This document shows, piece by piece, positions 8,040 through 16,202 of a stretch of DNA of 64,000 nucleotides. Source of the DNA: SB25 sp029560875 (GTDB lineage Bacteria; Bacteroidota; Bacteroidia; Bacteroidales; Tenuifilaceae); the NCBI GenBank assembly GCA_035388225.1, contig DAOOPM010000015.1, forward strand, positions 19,213 through 83,212. Direction: 5' to 3'. The notes beneath the pieces are model-generated. The model was not told the origin of the DNA and searched no databases. It saw nothing but the letters and a program-made list of their open reading frames with translations. Both the position numbers and the translations under genes were made by a program. Position 1 is the first letter of the stretch; every line of letters begins with the position of its first letter.

Positions 8040-8540
8040 ATGAAAACAAGACTTACATTAATTGCTATTGGGTTAGTTCTTAACATCAACCTATTTGCGC
8101 AACCAGCATCTATCGAAAAGGTATTTAACGCCTATGCAGGGAAAGACGGAATTACTACGGTCGATTTCTCTGGTAATCTCCTAAATTTAATGTTTAACGA
8201 AGGCGAAAAGAACGAAGACTGCTCAATATCATCGGTAAAAATACTTACTGTTGACGATTCAATCCTGAACGGTAAAATCAATTTTTACAAGGAAATAATC
8301 CCTAACCTTGATAAAAGTAACTACGAACAGTTGATGACCGTTAAAAGTAAAGGACAAGATTTTGTGGTGTACTGCAAGCAGGAGAAAAATGCTATTACTG
8401 AGTTTGTGCTTGTTTCGGGAGGCGAGGATAATGTGTTGATTTATGTGGAAGGAAGCTTATCTTTGTCAGAGGCAAAACGCATTTCGAACGATTTAGCCCA
8501 AACCCACAAACTAAGAGAACTAGAGAATAGCAGCAACTAA
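8040..8540 (+). CDS. DUF4252 exported protein, first copy
   Basis: A 166-aa secreted protein with a clean signal peptide (NINLFAQ, cleavage about residue 20). The mature part fits DUF4252: 'KVFNAYAGKDGITTVDFSG', then 'SVKILTVDDS', then 'YKEIIPNL', then 'GQDF' and 'VSGGEDNVLIYVEG'. It is clearly paralogous to the gene at 9539 in the same operon. The stop codon abuts the ATG of the sigma factor, which implies translational coupling. Function is unknown. Its position suggests an envelope or periplasmic output, or a sensor partner, of the sigma system. Confidence 0.85.
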   Translation: MKTRLTLIAIGLVLNINLFAQPASIEKVFNAYAGKDGITTVDFSGNLLNLMFNEGEKNEDCSISSVKILTVDDSILNGKINFYKEIIPNLDKSNYEQLMTVKSKGQDFVVYCKQEKNAITEFVLVSGGEDNVLIYVEGSLSLSEAKRISNDLAQTHKLRELENSSN

Positions 8541-9044
8541 ATGGATAAGGAGGAATTCAAAAAGGAGATATTACCGCTGAGCGAGAAGATGTATCGTTTA
8601 TCGTTTAGGCTTCTTAATGATACTGAATTATCAAAGGATTGTGTTCAAGAATCGTTCTTAAAATTATGGGAAAACAGAGGTAGGCTCAAACAACTTGACA
8701 GTATACAGGCCTTTGCGTTTACTATTGTGCGCAACATTTGTATAGATAAGTTGAGGAAAGTAAGGCGCATTAATGAATCATCGAAAGAGATGCCAAGCCC
8801 CACAGTAGAATCGAATTACGATTTTATGGAGAGTAAGGTATTGATACACCAATTGATTCAGGATTTGCCACAACAGCAAAGGCTAATTATTGAGTTGAGA
8901 GATATTGAGGAGTTCGAGTTCGAGGAAATTGCTGATACGCTAAATCTCTCAGTAAACAACGTTAGAGCCAGCCTCTCAATTGCAAGGAAGAAAATAAAGG
9001 ATGAGTTAACTAAAATATACAGCTATGGAGTCGCAAAGGATTAA
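8541..9044 (+). CDS. ECF RNA polymerase sigma-70 factor
   Basis: A 167-aa sigma factor with region 2 ('DCVQESFLKLWENR', 'AFAFTIVRNICIDKLRK', about 35-75) and region 4 ('LPQQQRLIIELRDIEEFEFEEIADTL', given here in parts, plus 'NNVRASLSIARKKI', about 110-160). It begins immediately after the preceding stop codon and overlaps the next gene by 20 bp, a typical sigma/anti-sigma arrangement. It probably transcribes its own operon and perhaps envelope genes elsewhere. Confidence 0.93.
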   Translation: MDKEEFKKEILPLSEKMYRLSFRLLNDTELSKDCVQESFLKLWENRGRLKQLDSIQAFAFTIVRNICIDKLRKVRRINESSKEMPSPTVESNYDFMESKVLIHQLIQDLPQQQRLIIELRDIEEFEFEEIADTLNLSVNNVRASLSIARKKIKDELTKIYSYGVAKD

Positions 9045-9552
9045 AACGCTGCTGGAAAAATACTATCAGGGCGAAACAACCCTGGAGGAGGAGAGTTTAT
9101 TGAAGGAATATTTCAGCAAGAATAGTCCATCGGACATAGATTTAGCAGATAAATATCTGGTAGATTTCTTCCTTGCTAGCAAAACCCAAATTCCTGTTGA
9201 TTTGAACGAGCAACTCGATAATTTGATAGAGAATGAATGGGAACGTGAAACAAAACTCAAATTCTCAACCATTCTTAAATGGGCTGGTAGTGTTGCTGCT
9301 GTGCTAATTGTTGCGTTGGGAATTCTTTACTACGAAAAAAAGGATAACCCAGTTGTTTTGGCCGATTCGTTCCAAGACCCACAGGAAGCATACGAGGAAA
9401 CTAAAAAAGTATTACTTTTCATATCCAATAAAATGAATAGTAAAACAGCCAGTTTGAAACATTTATCCGAAATTGATAACTCGCTTAAGCGCTGTAATGA
9501 ACTGTCGAAAATAGATAAATCACTTAACACTATTAAAGATGAAAACAATTAA
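9025..9552 (+). CDS. Single-pass membrane anti-sigma-like protein
   Basis: A 175-aa protein that overlaps the sigma gene by 20 bp and the next DUF4252 gene by 14 bp. It has an N-terminal soluble part of about 85 residues starting 'RIKTLLEKYYQGETTLEEE', which recalls the short helical N-termini of Bacteroidota anti-sigma proteins. One transmembrane segment follows (about 86-103, 'AGSVAAVLIVALGILYY'), then a roughly 70-residue extracytoplasmic tail. No zinc-binding ZAS motif (HxxxCxxC) is visible. Anti-sigma activity is inferred from position and topology. Confidence 0.75.
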   Translation: MESQRIKTLLEKYYQGETTLEEESLLKEYFSKNSPSDIDLADKYLVDFFLASKTQIPVDLNEQLDNLIENEWERETKLKFSTILKWAGSVAAVLIVALGILYYEKKDNPVVLADSFQDPQEAYEETKKVLLFISNKMNSKTASLKHLSEIDNSLKRCNELSKIDKSLNTIKDENN

Positions 9553-10066
9553 GATATTACTGCTAAGCCTGATAGCGTTTGGGGCGTATGCTCAAAAATC
9601 GCCTACCGATGCTGTATTCGACAAGTATGCTGAGAAGGAAGGATTTACAACAGTATATATCTCCAAGTATATGTTCAACCTTTTTGCCAATTCCGAAGCA
9701 GCAGAGCAGGATGATTTTGTAAAAATCATATCGGGGCTCGAATCTATCAAAATACTGTCGGTTGAAGATTCGTTACTGAACATCAAGTTAAATCTATACA
9801 AGGAACTTGCACCAACCCTACCCTTCGACAAGTACGAGGAGTTAATGGTAATCAAAGAGAAAGGCCAAGACACCAGAATGATGATCCGTAAAGAGAACGG
9901 GAAATTCCGCGAGTTCTTGATGATTGGTGGAGGAAAGGATAATTTCCTGATAAGTATTACAGGAAATATCAACCTAGAATCTATAAGTAAACTCTCAAAA
10001 ACAATGAATATAAAAGAACTAGAAGGGGTTGATAAACTCGAAACAAAATCAACGGAGAAAAAGTAA
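9539..10066 (+). CDS. DUF4252 exported protein, second copy
   Basis: A 175-aa secreted DUF4252 protein (signal peptide ending GAYAQ, about 19). It shares with the first copy the blocks 'SIKILSVEDSLLN', 'LYKEL', 'YEELMVIKEKGQD' and 'GGGKDNFLISITGN', so the two are tandem paralogues flanking the sigma/anti-sigma pair. Overlap of 14 bp with the upstream gene indicates coupling. A terminator follows 33 bp later, marking the end of the four-gene operon. Molecular function unknown. Confidence 0.85.
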   Translation: MKTIKILLLSLIAFGAYAQKSPTDAVFDKYAEKEGFTTVYISKYMFNLFANSEAAEQDDFVKIISGLESIKILSVEDSLLNIKLNLYKELAPTLPFDKYEELMVIKEKGQDTRMMIRKENGKFREFLMIGGGKDNFLISITGNINLESISKLSKTMNIKELEGVDKLETKSTEKK

Positions 10067-10099
10067 AGCACTAAATCCGCTACTAAAATAGAATAGGAA

Positions 10100-10128
10100 A
10101 ACTCCAGGAATTATTCTGGAGTTTTTTT
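10100..10128 (+). terminator. Terminator of the DUF4252-sigma operon
   Basis: AACTCCAG ... CTGGAGTT hairpin followed by seven Ts. Confidence 0.85.
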
Positions 10129-10204
10129 GCTGTCGATTAAAATTCCCTCATTCTTTTTTCATCCAAACATATGCACTACTTTTATAAAAAAATCAATTGT
10201 AAAA

Positions 10205-10687
10205 ATGCAAGTATACTTAAACTTTATTGACGAACTTGTTGAACTTGTAAATGCTGCAAGTGCTGAGAAAAAAAAGAATGTTGCCATTGATATTTGCAAC
10301 AAGCTTTTTCCACACTATCAAAACTATTCAACCGATAAAGTTGATGTGTTGTTATTAAATGAAGCCATCGATTATTGTAAACTGAGTAATGTTGAAACGG
10401 CCAAATTAGATGATTATCTAAGCAGGGTTGTCGATTTAATGCCTGAATCCACGGAAACGATGACCTGGGAAGAGTCCTACGCTTCCAATGCTGTTGAAGT
10501 TGTTATTGAGTTCTTACAGTACCGAAAGGATAATAGCAATCAGCATATAGTTGATATTTGCTCATTAATGATAGATAATATTGATTTTCAACTTGCTGAG
10601 AAAAACGAGGATATTAGCGACGATGAAATTTTTGCTCATCCTGAAATGCTCGGAGAAATGAAGCGTATAAAAGATATGTTGAAATAG
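10205..10687 (+). CDS. DUF416 (YjaG-like) protein
   Basis: A 160-aa soluble protein. The longer frame starts at 10127, inside the preceding terminator, so the ATG at 10205 (MQVYLNFIDELVEL) is preferred. An all-helical pattern and the C-terminal half ('ASNAVEVVIEFLQYR', 'DEIFAHPEMLGEMKRI') match the DUF416 layout seen in E. coli YjaG ('EELKENPAVEQEW'). Function unknown. The TrpF-like gene follows after 4 bp, so it opens a three-gene operon. Confidence 0.7.
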   Translation: MQVYLNFIDELVELVNAASAEKKKNVAIDICNKLFPHYQNYSTDKVDVLLLNEAIDYCKLSNVETAKLDDYLSRVVDLMPESTETMTWEESYASNAVEVVIEFLQYRKDNSNQHIVDICSLMIDNIDFQLAEKNEDISDDEIFAHPEMLGEMKRIKDMLK

Positions 10688-10691
10688 TTTT

Positions 10692-11342
10692 ATGATACCG
10701 CGAGTTAAAATCTGCTGCATAAGTTCGGTTGATGAGGCTCAAACCGCAATAAGATTTGGAGCATCGGCACTAGGGTTGGTTGGGAATATGCCCAGTGGTC
10801 CTGGAGTTATTACCGATGAACTCATTCACGAAATTGCCAAGAAAGTTCCGCCAGGGGTTTCTACCTTTATGCTAACAAGCGAAACCTCTGTTAAAAAAAT
10901 TATCAACCACCACAAACGCACCCTTACTAACACCATTCAAATAGTTGATGAATTGAAGGATGGTTCATACTTGGAATTAAAAAATTCCCTTCCTGCAATA
11001 AAAATTGTACAGGTAATTCACGTAATAGATGAAGAATCAGTAGAGGAGGCTGTTCGAATATCGCACTTTGTTGATGCCCTCCTTTTGGATAGTGGGAATC
11101 CAAATCTTGCTGTTAAAGAACTGGGGGGAACAGGTCGTGTTCACAATTGGTCGTTAAGCCGTAAAATTGTTGAGCAATCTAAAGTGCCAGTTTATCTCGC
11201 AGGTGGTCTAAATGCCGATAATGTAAGAATGGCCATAGAGCAAGTTCAGCCTTTCGGACTCGATTTATGTAGCGGAGTTAGGACAAATGGAAAATTAGAT
11301 TCTATTAAATTGGAAAAGTTTTTCCAGAATGTAATGCAATAA
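10692..11342 (+). CDS. Phosphoribosylanthranilate isomerase-like TIM barrel (TrpF family)
   Basis: A 216-aa protein of the TrpF family. It begins MIPRVKICCIS, matching the KICG motif whose Cys is the catalytic base of TrpF. It has 'LLLDSG' (about residue 134), where TrpF carries its catalytic Asp, and ends with the phosphate-loop pattern 'VYLAGGLNADNV' and 'DLCSGVRTNGKLD'. TrpF converts PRA to CdRP in tryptophan synthesis. No other trp genes are near, and the gene lies between DUF416 and DinB-like genes, so it may be a relocated trpF or a paralogue with another substrate. Both catalytic positions look intact. Confidence 0.75.
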   Translation: MIPRVKICCISSVDEAQTAIRFGASALGLVGNMPSGPGVITDELIHEIAKKVPPGVSTFMLTSETSVKKIINHHKRTLTNTIQIVDELKDGSYLELKNSLPAIKIVQVIHVIDEESVEEAVRISHFVDALLLDSGNPNLAVKELGGTGRVHNWSLSRKIVEQSKVPVYLAGGLNADNVRMAIEQVQPFGLDLCSGVRTNGKLDSIKLEKFFQNVMQ

Positions 11343-11357
11343 ACCAATAGAAGTTAT

Positions 11358-11837
11358 ATGGAATTCTTTATTAAAAATAATAACGAGATTTTACAATTAG
11401 TTAATGAGTGGGAGCCAAAGCTATTATCGTTCCCAACCGATGTAATAACTCAAAAACAGAACAGCCAAGGCCGAACAATAAAGCAGATTCTAGGTCATCT
11501 GGTCGATTCTGCATCTAACAACAATCACAGAGTTGTTCATTTACAGTATAGAGAAAACCCATTGGAGTTTCCAAACTACGCAACCAATGGCAATAACGAC
11601 CGATGGATTGCAATACAGAATTATCAGGACGAAAACTGGGAGGATTTAGTGCAACTCTGGAAATATTTCAACAAACACTTTGTCCACGTAGTAAATAATA
11701 TCAATCCAGATAAATTAGATAACGCTTGGATATCCGCACCCAATAAAAGTATCACATTAAAAGAAATGGTGTTAAGTTACTTGGACCATTTAAAACTTCA
11801 CCTTAAAGAGATTGACGACTTAAACTGTCAAGCGTAA
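11358..11837 (+). CDS. DinB-like four-helix-bundle protein
   Basis: A 159-aa DinB superfamily protein. The family's metal-binding histidines are suggested by 'ILGHLVDSASNNNHR' (about 45-58) and the C-terminal 'YLDHLKLHLKEI' (about 140-151). Members are putative metal-dependent enzymes, including thiol transferases. The specific reaction is unknown. It is 15 bp after the TrpF-like gene and is probably the last gene of that operon. Confidence 0.75.
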   Translation: MEFFIKNNNEILQLVNEWEPKLLSFPTDVITQKQNSQGRTIKQILGHLVDSASNNNHRVVHLQYRENPLEFPNYATNGNNDRWIAIQNYQDENWEDLVQLWKYFNKHFVHVVNNINPDKLDNAWISAPNKSITLKEMVLSYLDHLKLHLKEIDDLNCQA

Positions 11838-11873
11838 ACCCAATCGGCCTTATTCTTCTAACATGCATTGGTA

Positions 11874-11905
11874 TTTGTTGCAAACCTCATATTTATTTAC
11901 ATTTG
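11874..11905 (+). promoter_or_regulatory. Consensus Bacteroidota promoter of the RsmH-like gene
   Basis: TTTG at 11874-11877, a 20-bp spacer, TACATTTG at 11898-11905. Both boxes match consensus exactly. A transcript starting near 11911 leaves about a 20-nt leader before the ATG at 11934. Confidence 0.8.
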
Positions 11906-11933
11906 CAAACCATTAAGAAAACTCATAATATCA

Positions 11934-12986
11934 ATGGAAAATCAGGAACAACCCAAGCACGTTCGTAGGATACGATATAAAGGTACACACCCAAAAACTT
12001 ACCACGAAAAGTATAAGGAGCTGAATCCTGAACAGTACGCCGCCGATATTGCCAAAATCAAGGAGCAGGGCAAAACTCCTGCGGGTATGCATCGTTCCAT
12101 CTGCGTTGATGAGATTATGGAGTTCCTCAACGTAATGCCTGGACAAACAGGAATGGATGCTACTTTGGGTTATGGTGGTCATAGTCTCGAAATACTAAAA
12201 CGACTTCAACCAGGTGGTCGATTATTTGCCACAGACGTTGACCCTTTTGAACTCCCAAAAACAGAGCAACGACTAAGATCGTTAGGCTACGGAGAAGACA
12301 CCCTTTTTATCAGAAAAATGAACTTCTCCGAAATTGATGCTATTGTAGCAGAATCGGGACCGTTGAATTTTGTATTGGCCGACCTCGGAGTATCATCAAT
12401 GCAAATCGACAACCCCGATAGGGGATTTTCCTTTAAGGTTGAAGGTCCTCTAGACCTAAGGCTTAACCCTAAAAACGGAATCCCTGCATCGGAACTCTTA
12501 AGCACAGTATCGAAAAAAACGCTTGAGGCAATCCTAATCCTAAACTCCGACGAACCCTACGCTGAACCTATTGCTGAAACAGTAATAAATAGAGTAATGG
12601 GTGGTATAAAAATAGAAACCACCACTCAACTCAAGGAACTTATCGAGGAGGCTTTGCTATTTATTCCAAAGCAACAACGTAAGGATGAAACTAAAAAATC
12701 GTGCCAGCGAGTTTTTCAGGCGCTCCGCATTGAGGTTAACGATGAGTTTGAAGTTTTGGATAAATTCTTGGAAAAACTACCAGATGCCCTTGCATCGGGA
12801 GGAAGGGTTGCAATACTATCGTTTCATTCTGGCGAAGACCGTAGGGTGAAAAAATCGTTTCAGCAATTTTTCCGTGAAGGAATTTACAGTGCAATTGCAC
12901 CCGACCCAATACGTCCATCGGCGCAGGAATGCAATTCCAACTCTCGTGCACGTTCTGCCAAGTTACGTTGGGCAATTAAGACTTAA
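11934..12986 (+). CDS. RsmH-family 16S rRNA (cytosine-N4) methyltransferase, long N-terminus
   Basis: A 350-aa SAM-dependent methyltransferase of the RsmH/MraW family, which methylates C1402 of 16S rRNA. Motifs: 'GMDATLGYGGHS' (SAM loop), 'DLGVSSMQIDNPDRGFSF', 'FQALRIEVNDEFEVL', 'ILSFHSGEDRRVKKSF' and C-terminal 'RARSAKLRWAIK'. The frame is open from 11868, but a consensus promoter lies inside that extension, so I start at 11934. A basic N-terminal extension of about 50 residues precedes the usual RsmH start. The gene is not in a cell-division (dcw) cluster, where rsmH normally sits, so it may be a second, divergent copy. Confidence 0.85.
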   Translation: MENQEQPKHVRRIRYKGTHPKTYHEKYKELNPEQYAADIAKIKEQGKTPAGMHRSICVDEIMEFLNVMPGQTGMDATLGYGGHSLEILKRLQPGGRLFATDVDPFELPKTEQRLRSLGYGEDTLFIRKMNFSEIDAIVAESGPLNFVLADLGVSSMQIDNPDRGFSFKVEGPLDLRLNPKNGIPASELLSTVSKKTLEAILILNSDEPYAEPIAETVINRVMGGIKIETTTQLKELIEEALLFIPKQQRKDETKKSCQRVFQALRIEVNDEFEVLDKFLEKLPDALASGGRVAILSFHSGEDRRVKKSFQQFFREGIYSAIAPDPIRPSAQECNSNSRARSAKLRWAIKT

Positions 12987-13023
12987 TAAGATTTTAAAAT
13001 ATTTAATGCAACCATTTTGCGCT

Positions 13024-13055
13024 ATTGCATAATGGTGTGAATTTTATTACCTTAG
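13024..13055 (+). promoter_or_regulatory. Promoter of the SulP-carbonic anhydrase gene
   Basis: ATTG at 13024-13027, a 20-bp spacer, TACCTTAG at 13048-13055 (7 of 8 consensus-compatible positions), 34 bp before the ATG at 13090. Confidence 0.55.
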
Positions 13056-13089
13056 CCTTAACCACACTATATCCAATAAACCATTGTTT

Positions 13090-15504
13090 ATGGACAATCA
13101 CAAATCAATCAAAACGAGGCTGGGCAAATATATTCCTGCTGTTAATTGGTTATCGGATTATTCGTTAAGTTTTTTAAGTAACGATATTATTGCAGGACTT
13201 ACGCTTGCTGCTTACGCAATTCCTGTTTCGTTGGCATACGCAACACTAGCAGGATTACCTCCACAGTACGGTGTATATGGCTATTTGATTGGTGGGCTTT
13301 TCTACTCAATGCTTGGAACAGGAAAGCAACTGGCAATTGGACCAACATCGGCAATATCAATGCTGATTGGGGTTACCCTTTCGAGCCTTTCCAATGGTGA
13401 TATTCAGCGATGGGTCGATTTAGCCTCGTTATCGGCAATGCTGTTTGCCGGAATGAGTGTTTTGGCGTATATCCTAAGACTAAGTAGTATTATCAACTTT
13501 ATTAGTGAAACCGTATTGCTTGGATTTAAAGCAGGTGCGGCAATTACAATTGGACTAACACAGCTACCAAAACTATTTGGAGTTGCAGGAGGTGGCGAGA
13601 ATTTTTACACACGCCTGGTTACTTTAATAGAGCAATTGTCAACAACAAATGCTGTCGTTTTAACTTTTGGAATTGTAGCAATTTTGCTATTGCTAACGGG
13701 CGAGAAATTCTTACCCGGCAAACCAATAGCAATAATAGTAGTAGCAATATCGGTTTTAACAATTTCGTTCACTCCGCTTGGAGCAATGGGTTTCAAAACA
13801 GTGGGCATTATACCCAGTGGACTTCCAAAACTGCAAGTTCCTGATTTAAATCTGGTTGATATTGGCAACGTACTTCCGTTGGCATTTGCCTGTTTCCTTT
13901 TGGCATATATTGAGAGTGTTTCCGCAGCAAAAACTCTGGCTCAGCAAAATGGCTACGATATAGATGCTAGGCAAGAGTTACTTGCACTAGGTGTTGCAAA
14001 TCTTGCAGTATCGCTCGGACAGGGCTACCCAACAAGCGGAGGTCTTTCACAATCGGCCGTTAACGATAAGGCTGGGGCAAAAACTCCAATATCTCTGGCT
14101 GTAGCATCATTTGGAATCGCTTTGTGCCTTTTGTTTCTAACGGGTTTGCTCAAAAACCTGCCCACCGTAATACTTGCATCAATTGTTTTGGTGGCAATAA
14201 AAGGGCTTGTCGATATAAAGGAGATAAAACGCCTATGGAATGTCAATAAGTTTGATTTTATCATAGCAATGACAGCTCTTGTAAATGTACTAATATTTGG
14301 AATTTTGCAAGGTGTGTTAATTGCGGCATTATTCTCTCTAATCCTAATAATAAGGAATGTATCGGCTCCTAATGTTGCTTTTCTTGGCAGAATTCCCGGC
14401 ACAAATCGATATTCTGATATTAGGAGACATCCAGACAATGAGTTAATACCTGGAATTTTACTTTTTAGAGTTGAGTCACCAATTGTATACTTCAATGTGG
14501 CTTATGTTTATAATACTGTTTGGGCAAAAATTCAGAGTTCGGATTCAACGCTTAAAACAGTAATCCTCGATTTAAGTTCTTCGGCCACTATCGATTCCAG
14601 TGGAGCAAGGCTTATTAAACGTATATACACAAACCTTAAAGCAAAAGGAGTTGAATTTAAAGTTGCCGAAGCACGCTCGGGTGTAAGGGATATTTTGAGG
14701 CTTGAAGAAATTGAGCACCTACTTGGTCATGTTAGCCGTCGCGATACGCTTCACGATGTGGTTGTAACTGCCATTGGCGAAATTGAGCCCGATATTAAAA
14801 AAGCGCCTGTTAAACCTAAAGTTTTACTGTCGCCAGAAATTGTAACACAAATTGTACTTGGCAACAACTATTTTACACAAACTCATCCACGGGAATACTT
14901 TGAGACTTTTGGCTTTGAGCAAAAGCCATATATTACTCTTGTTACTTGTTCAGACTCGCGCGTGCCTCTTAATGCACTAATGCCCGACACATCCAATAAA
15001 GTATTTTCCATACAAAACATTGGGAACCAAATTCTTTCAACTGAGGGCTCAGTTGATTATGGAATCTACCATCTAAAAACGCCTATTCTTATGTTCCTTG
15101 GCCATTCCGACTGCGATGCAATAAAGTCGTATCTTCAAGGATTCGATACTGAGATATATGGAATCAAACACGAGTTAGACTTTTTACAGCCTATAATCAA
15201 AGAACAAAAAGAGGTGAAGGATTTTGACAATCTTCATTCACACGTAATTGAAAAAAACTTGGATTATCAGGTGAATATTGCTTACAAAAAGTATAGAGAA
15301 CTAATTAATTCTGGACAGCTAACGGTTCTCGCTGGATTCTACGATTTTAGGGGTGAGTACGGTAAAGGAATGGGGAATATTGTAATTGTTAATGTTAACA
15401 AGATGAAAGAGGTTGAGGCATTAAGAAATCTACCAATATTCGCATATCTTTCGCAAGCGCAAAAAGAGTTACATATTGGCAGACTTCCCAAGAATCAACA
15501 ATAA
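13090..15504 (+). CDS. SulP anion permease fused to STAS and beta-carbonic anhydrase
   Basis: An 804-aa three-part protein. The start is the ATG at 13090; a TTG two codons earlier is less likely. Residues 1 to about 430 form a SulP transporter with the family opening 'GLTLAAYAIPVSLAYATLAG', the Gly-rich 'YGVYGYLIGG' and many membrane spans. A STAS domain follows (about 455-560, 'ILDLSSSATIDSSGARL'). The last roughly 220 residues are a beta-carbonic anhydrase with zinc and catalytic residues intact: Cys620-Ser-Asp622-Ser-Arg624 and His672-x-x-Cys675. SulP members carry sulfate, bicarbonate or other anions. The fused enzyme interconverts CO2 and bicarbonate, so bicarbonate is the most likely substrate. 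A single gene convergent with a thioesterase. Confidence 0.93.
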   Translation: MDNHKSIKTRLGKYIPAVNWLSDYSLSFLSNDIIAGLTLAAYAIPVSLAYATLAGLPPQYGVYGYLIGGLFYSMLGTGKQLAIGPTSAISMLIGVTLSSLSNGDIQRWVDLASLSAMLFAGMSVLAYILRLSSIINFISETVLLGFKAGAAITIGLTQLPKLFGVAGGGENFYTRLVTLIEQLSTTNAVVLTFGIVAILLLLTGEKFLPGKPIAIIVVAISVLTISFTPLGAMGFKTVGIIPSGLPKLQVPDLNLVDIGNVLPLAFACFLLAYIESVSAAKTLAQQNGYDIDARQELLALGVANLAVSLGQGYPTSGGLSQSAVNDKAGAKTPISLAVASFGIALCLLFLTGLLKNLPTVILASIVLVAIKGLVDIKEIKRLWNVNKFDFIIAMTALVNVLIFGILQGVLIAALFSLILIIRNVSAPNVAFLGRIPGTNRYSDIRRHPDNELIPGILLFRVESPIVYFNVAYVYNTVWAKIQSSDSTLKTVILDLSSSATIDSSGARLIKRIYTNLKAKGVEFKVAEARSGVRDILRLEEIEHLLGHVSRRDTLHDVVVTAIGEIEPDIKKAPVKPKVLLSPEIVTQIVLGNNYFTQTHPREYFETFGFEQKPYITLVTCSDSRVPLNALMPDTSNKVFSIQNIGNQILSTEGSVDYGIYHLKTPILMFLGHSDCDAIKSYLQGFDTEIYGIKHELDFLQPIIKEQKEVKDFDNLHSHVIEKNLDYQVNIAYKKYRELINSGQLTVLAGFYDFRGEYGKGMGNIVIVNVNKMKEVEALRNLPIFAYLSQAQKELHIGRLPKNQQ

Positions 15505-15523
15505 TAATCGATATAAAAAATCT

Positions 15524-15961
15524 CTATTTTTTAAGATTTCGAGCCTTTTCGTAAAGTTCTTTATCCACATCGGTTTTCGGAACAATCTCTATGTTATGAG
15601 CTGTTGGTTTTGTTTCCTCATTAACATTGATAAAAGTAATAAACCCACTAACAAATGGTTCTGACTGCCCCTCCTTTATAACATGGATGTAAGAGACCAA
15701 GCTACTCTTGCCAGCATACACCACTTTTGAAACAAACGACAATATTTCACCTGGTTTTGCGGGCTGGCTAAAGTATAGCCCGTGTATCTGTAAGCAAACA
15801 ATACTTTTAGGATTAACAATTGTTGCCGCAGCAATAAATCCCGATTCAACGAACCATTCTGCTGTTCTGCCAGCAAATAAAGTCCCGTGATGATTTAAAT
15901 CTTCACTTTTAACCAGCCTTGTAGTGCTAACCGATTTGGGCTCAACCATTCTTTTTTCCAT
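15524..15961 (-). CDS. Acyl-CoA thioesterase, hotdog fold (YciA-like)
   Basis: A 145-aa hotdog-fold hydrolase. 'NHHGTLFAGRTAEWF' (about 22-36) matches the active-site helix region of YciA/BACH-type acyl-CoA thioesterases, followed by the strand block 'GEILSFVSKVVYAGKSSL'. It should release CoA from acyl-CoAs in the cytosol; chain-length preference cannot be read from sequence. Convergent with the SulP gene, 19 bp between stop codons. Confidence 0.85.
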   Translation of the reverse strand: MEKRMVEPKSVSTTRLVKSEDLNHHGTLFAGRTAEWFVESGFIAAATIVNPKSIVCLQIHGLYFSQPAKPGEILSFVSKVVYAGKSSLVSYIHVIKEGQSEPFVSGFITFINVNEETKPTAHNIEIVPKTDVDKELYEKARNLKK

Positions 15962-16171
15962 GTTTAATATTTTATGTTGTGCAAAGGTATACTCCTATAA
16001 AACCAAAATTACTTAAGATAATATTAAATAGATTTAAATTAAAAAATATTATTCAGACAATATACAGTATTCAACTTCACAATACAACCATTTAAACTTT
16101 GAGTTGTTGAATATCAATACAAAAAATGTAAAATTCGATGTTAAATAAAATTACTTTTTTTGATATTGAGT

Positions 16172-16179
16172 TAACTTTG
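16172..16179 (+). promoter_or_regulatory. -7 box of the histidine kinase gene
   Basis: TAACTTTG, an exact TAnnTTTG match, 23 bp before the ATG at 16203. The upstream -33 region is T-rich but not a clear TTTG. Confidence 0.55.
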
Positions 16180-16202
16180 AAAATGATGTAAACAAAGATA
16201 AC

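Noticed and set aside
9592..10071. 159-codon minus-strand open frame
   Set aside because: Antisense to the second DUF4252 gene and Ser/Phe-rich; no start context or family features.
15476..15664. 62-codon plus-strand open frame between the SulP and thioesterase genes
   Set aside because: It overlaps the 3' ends of both neighbours and reads as the antisense of the thioesterase.
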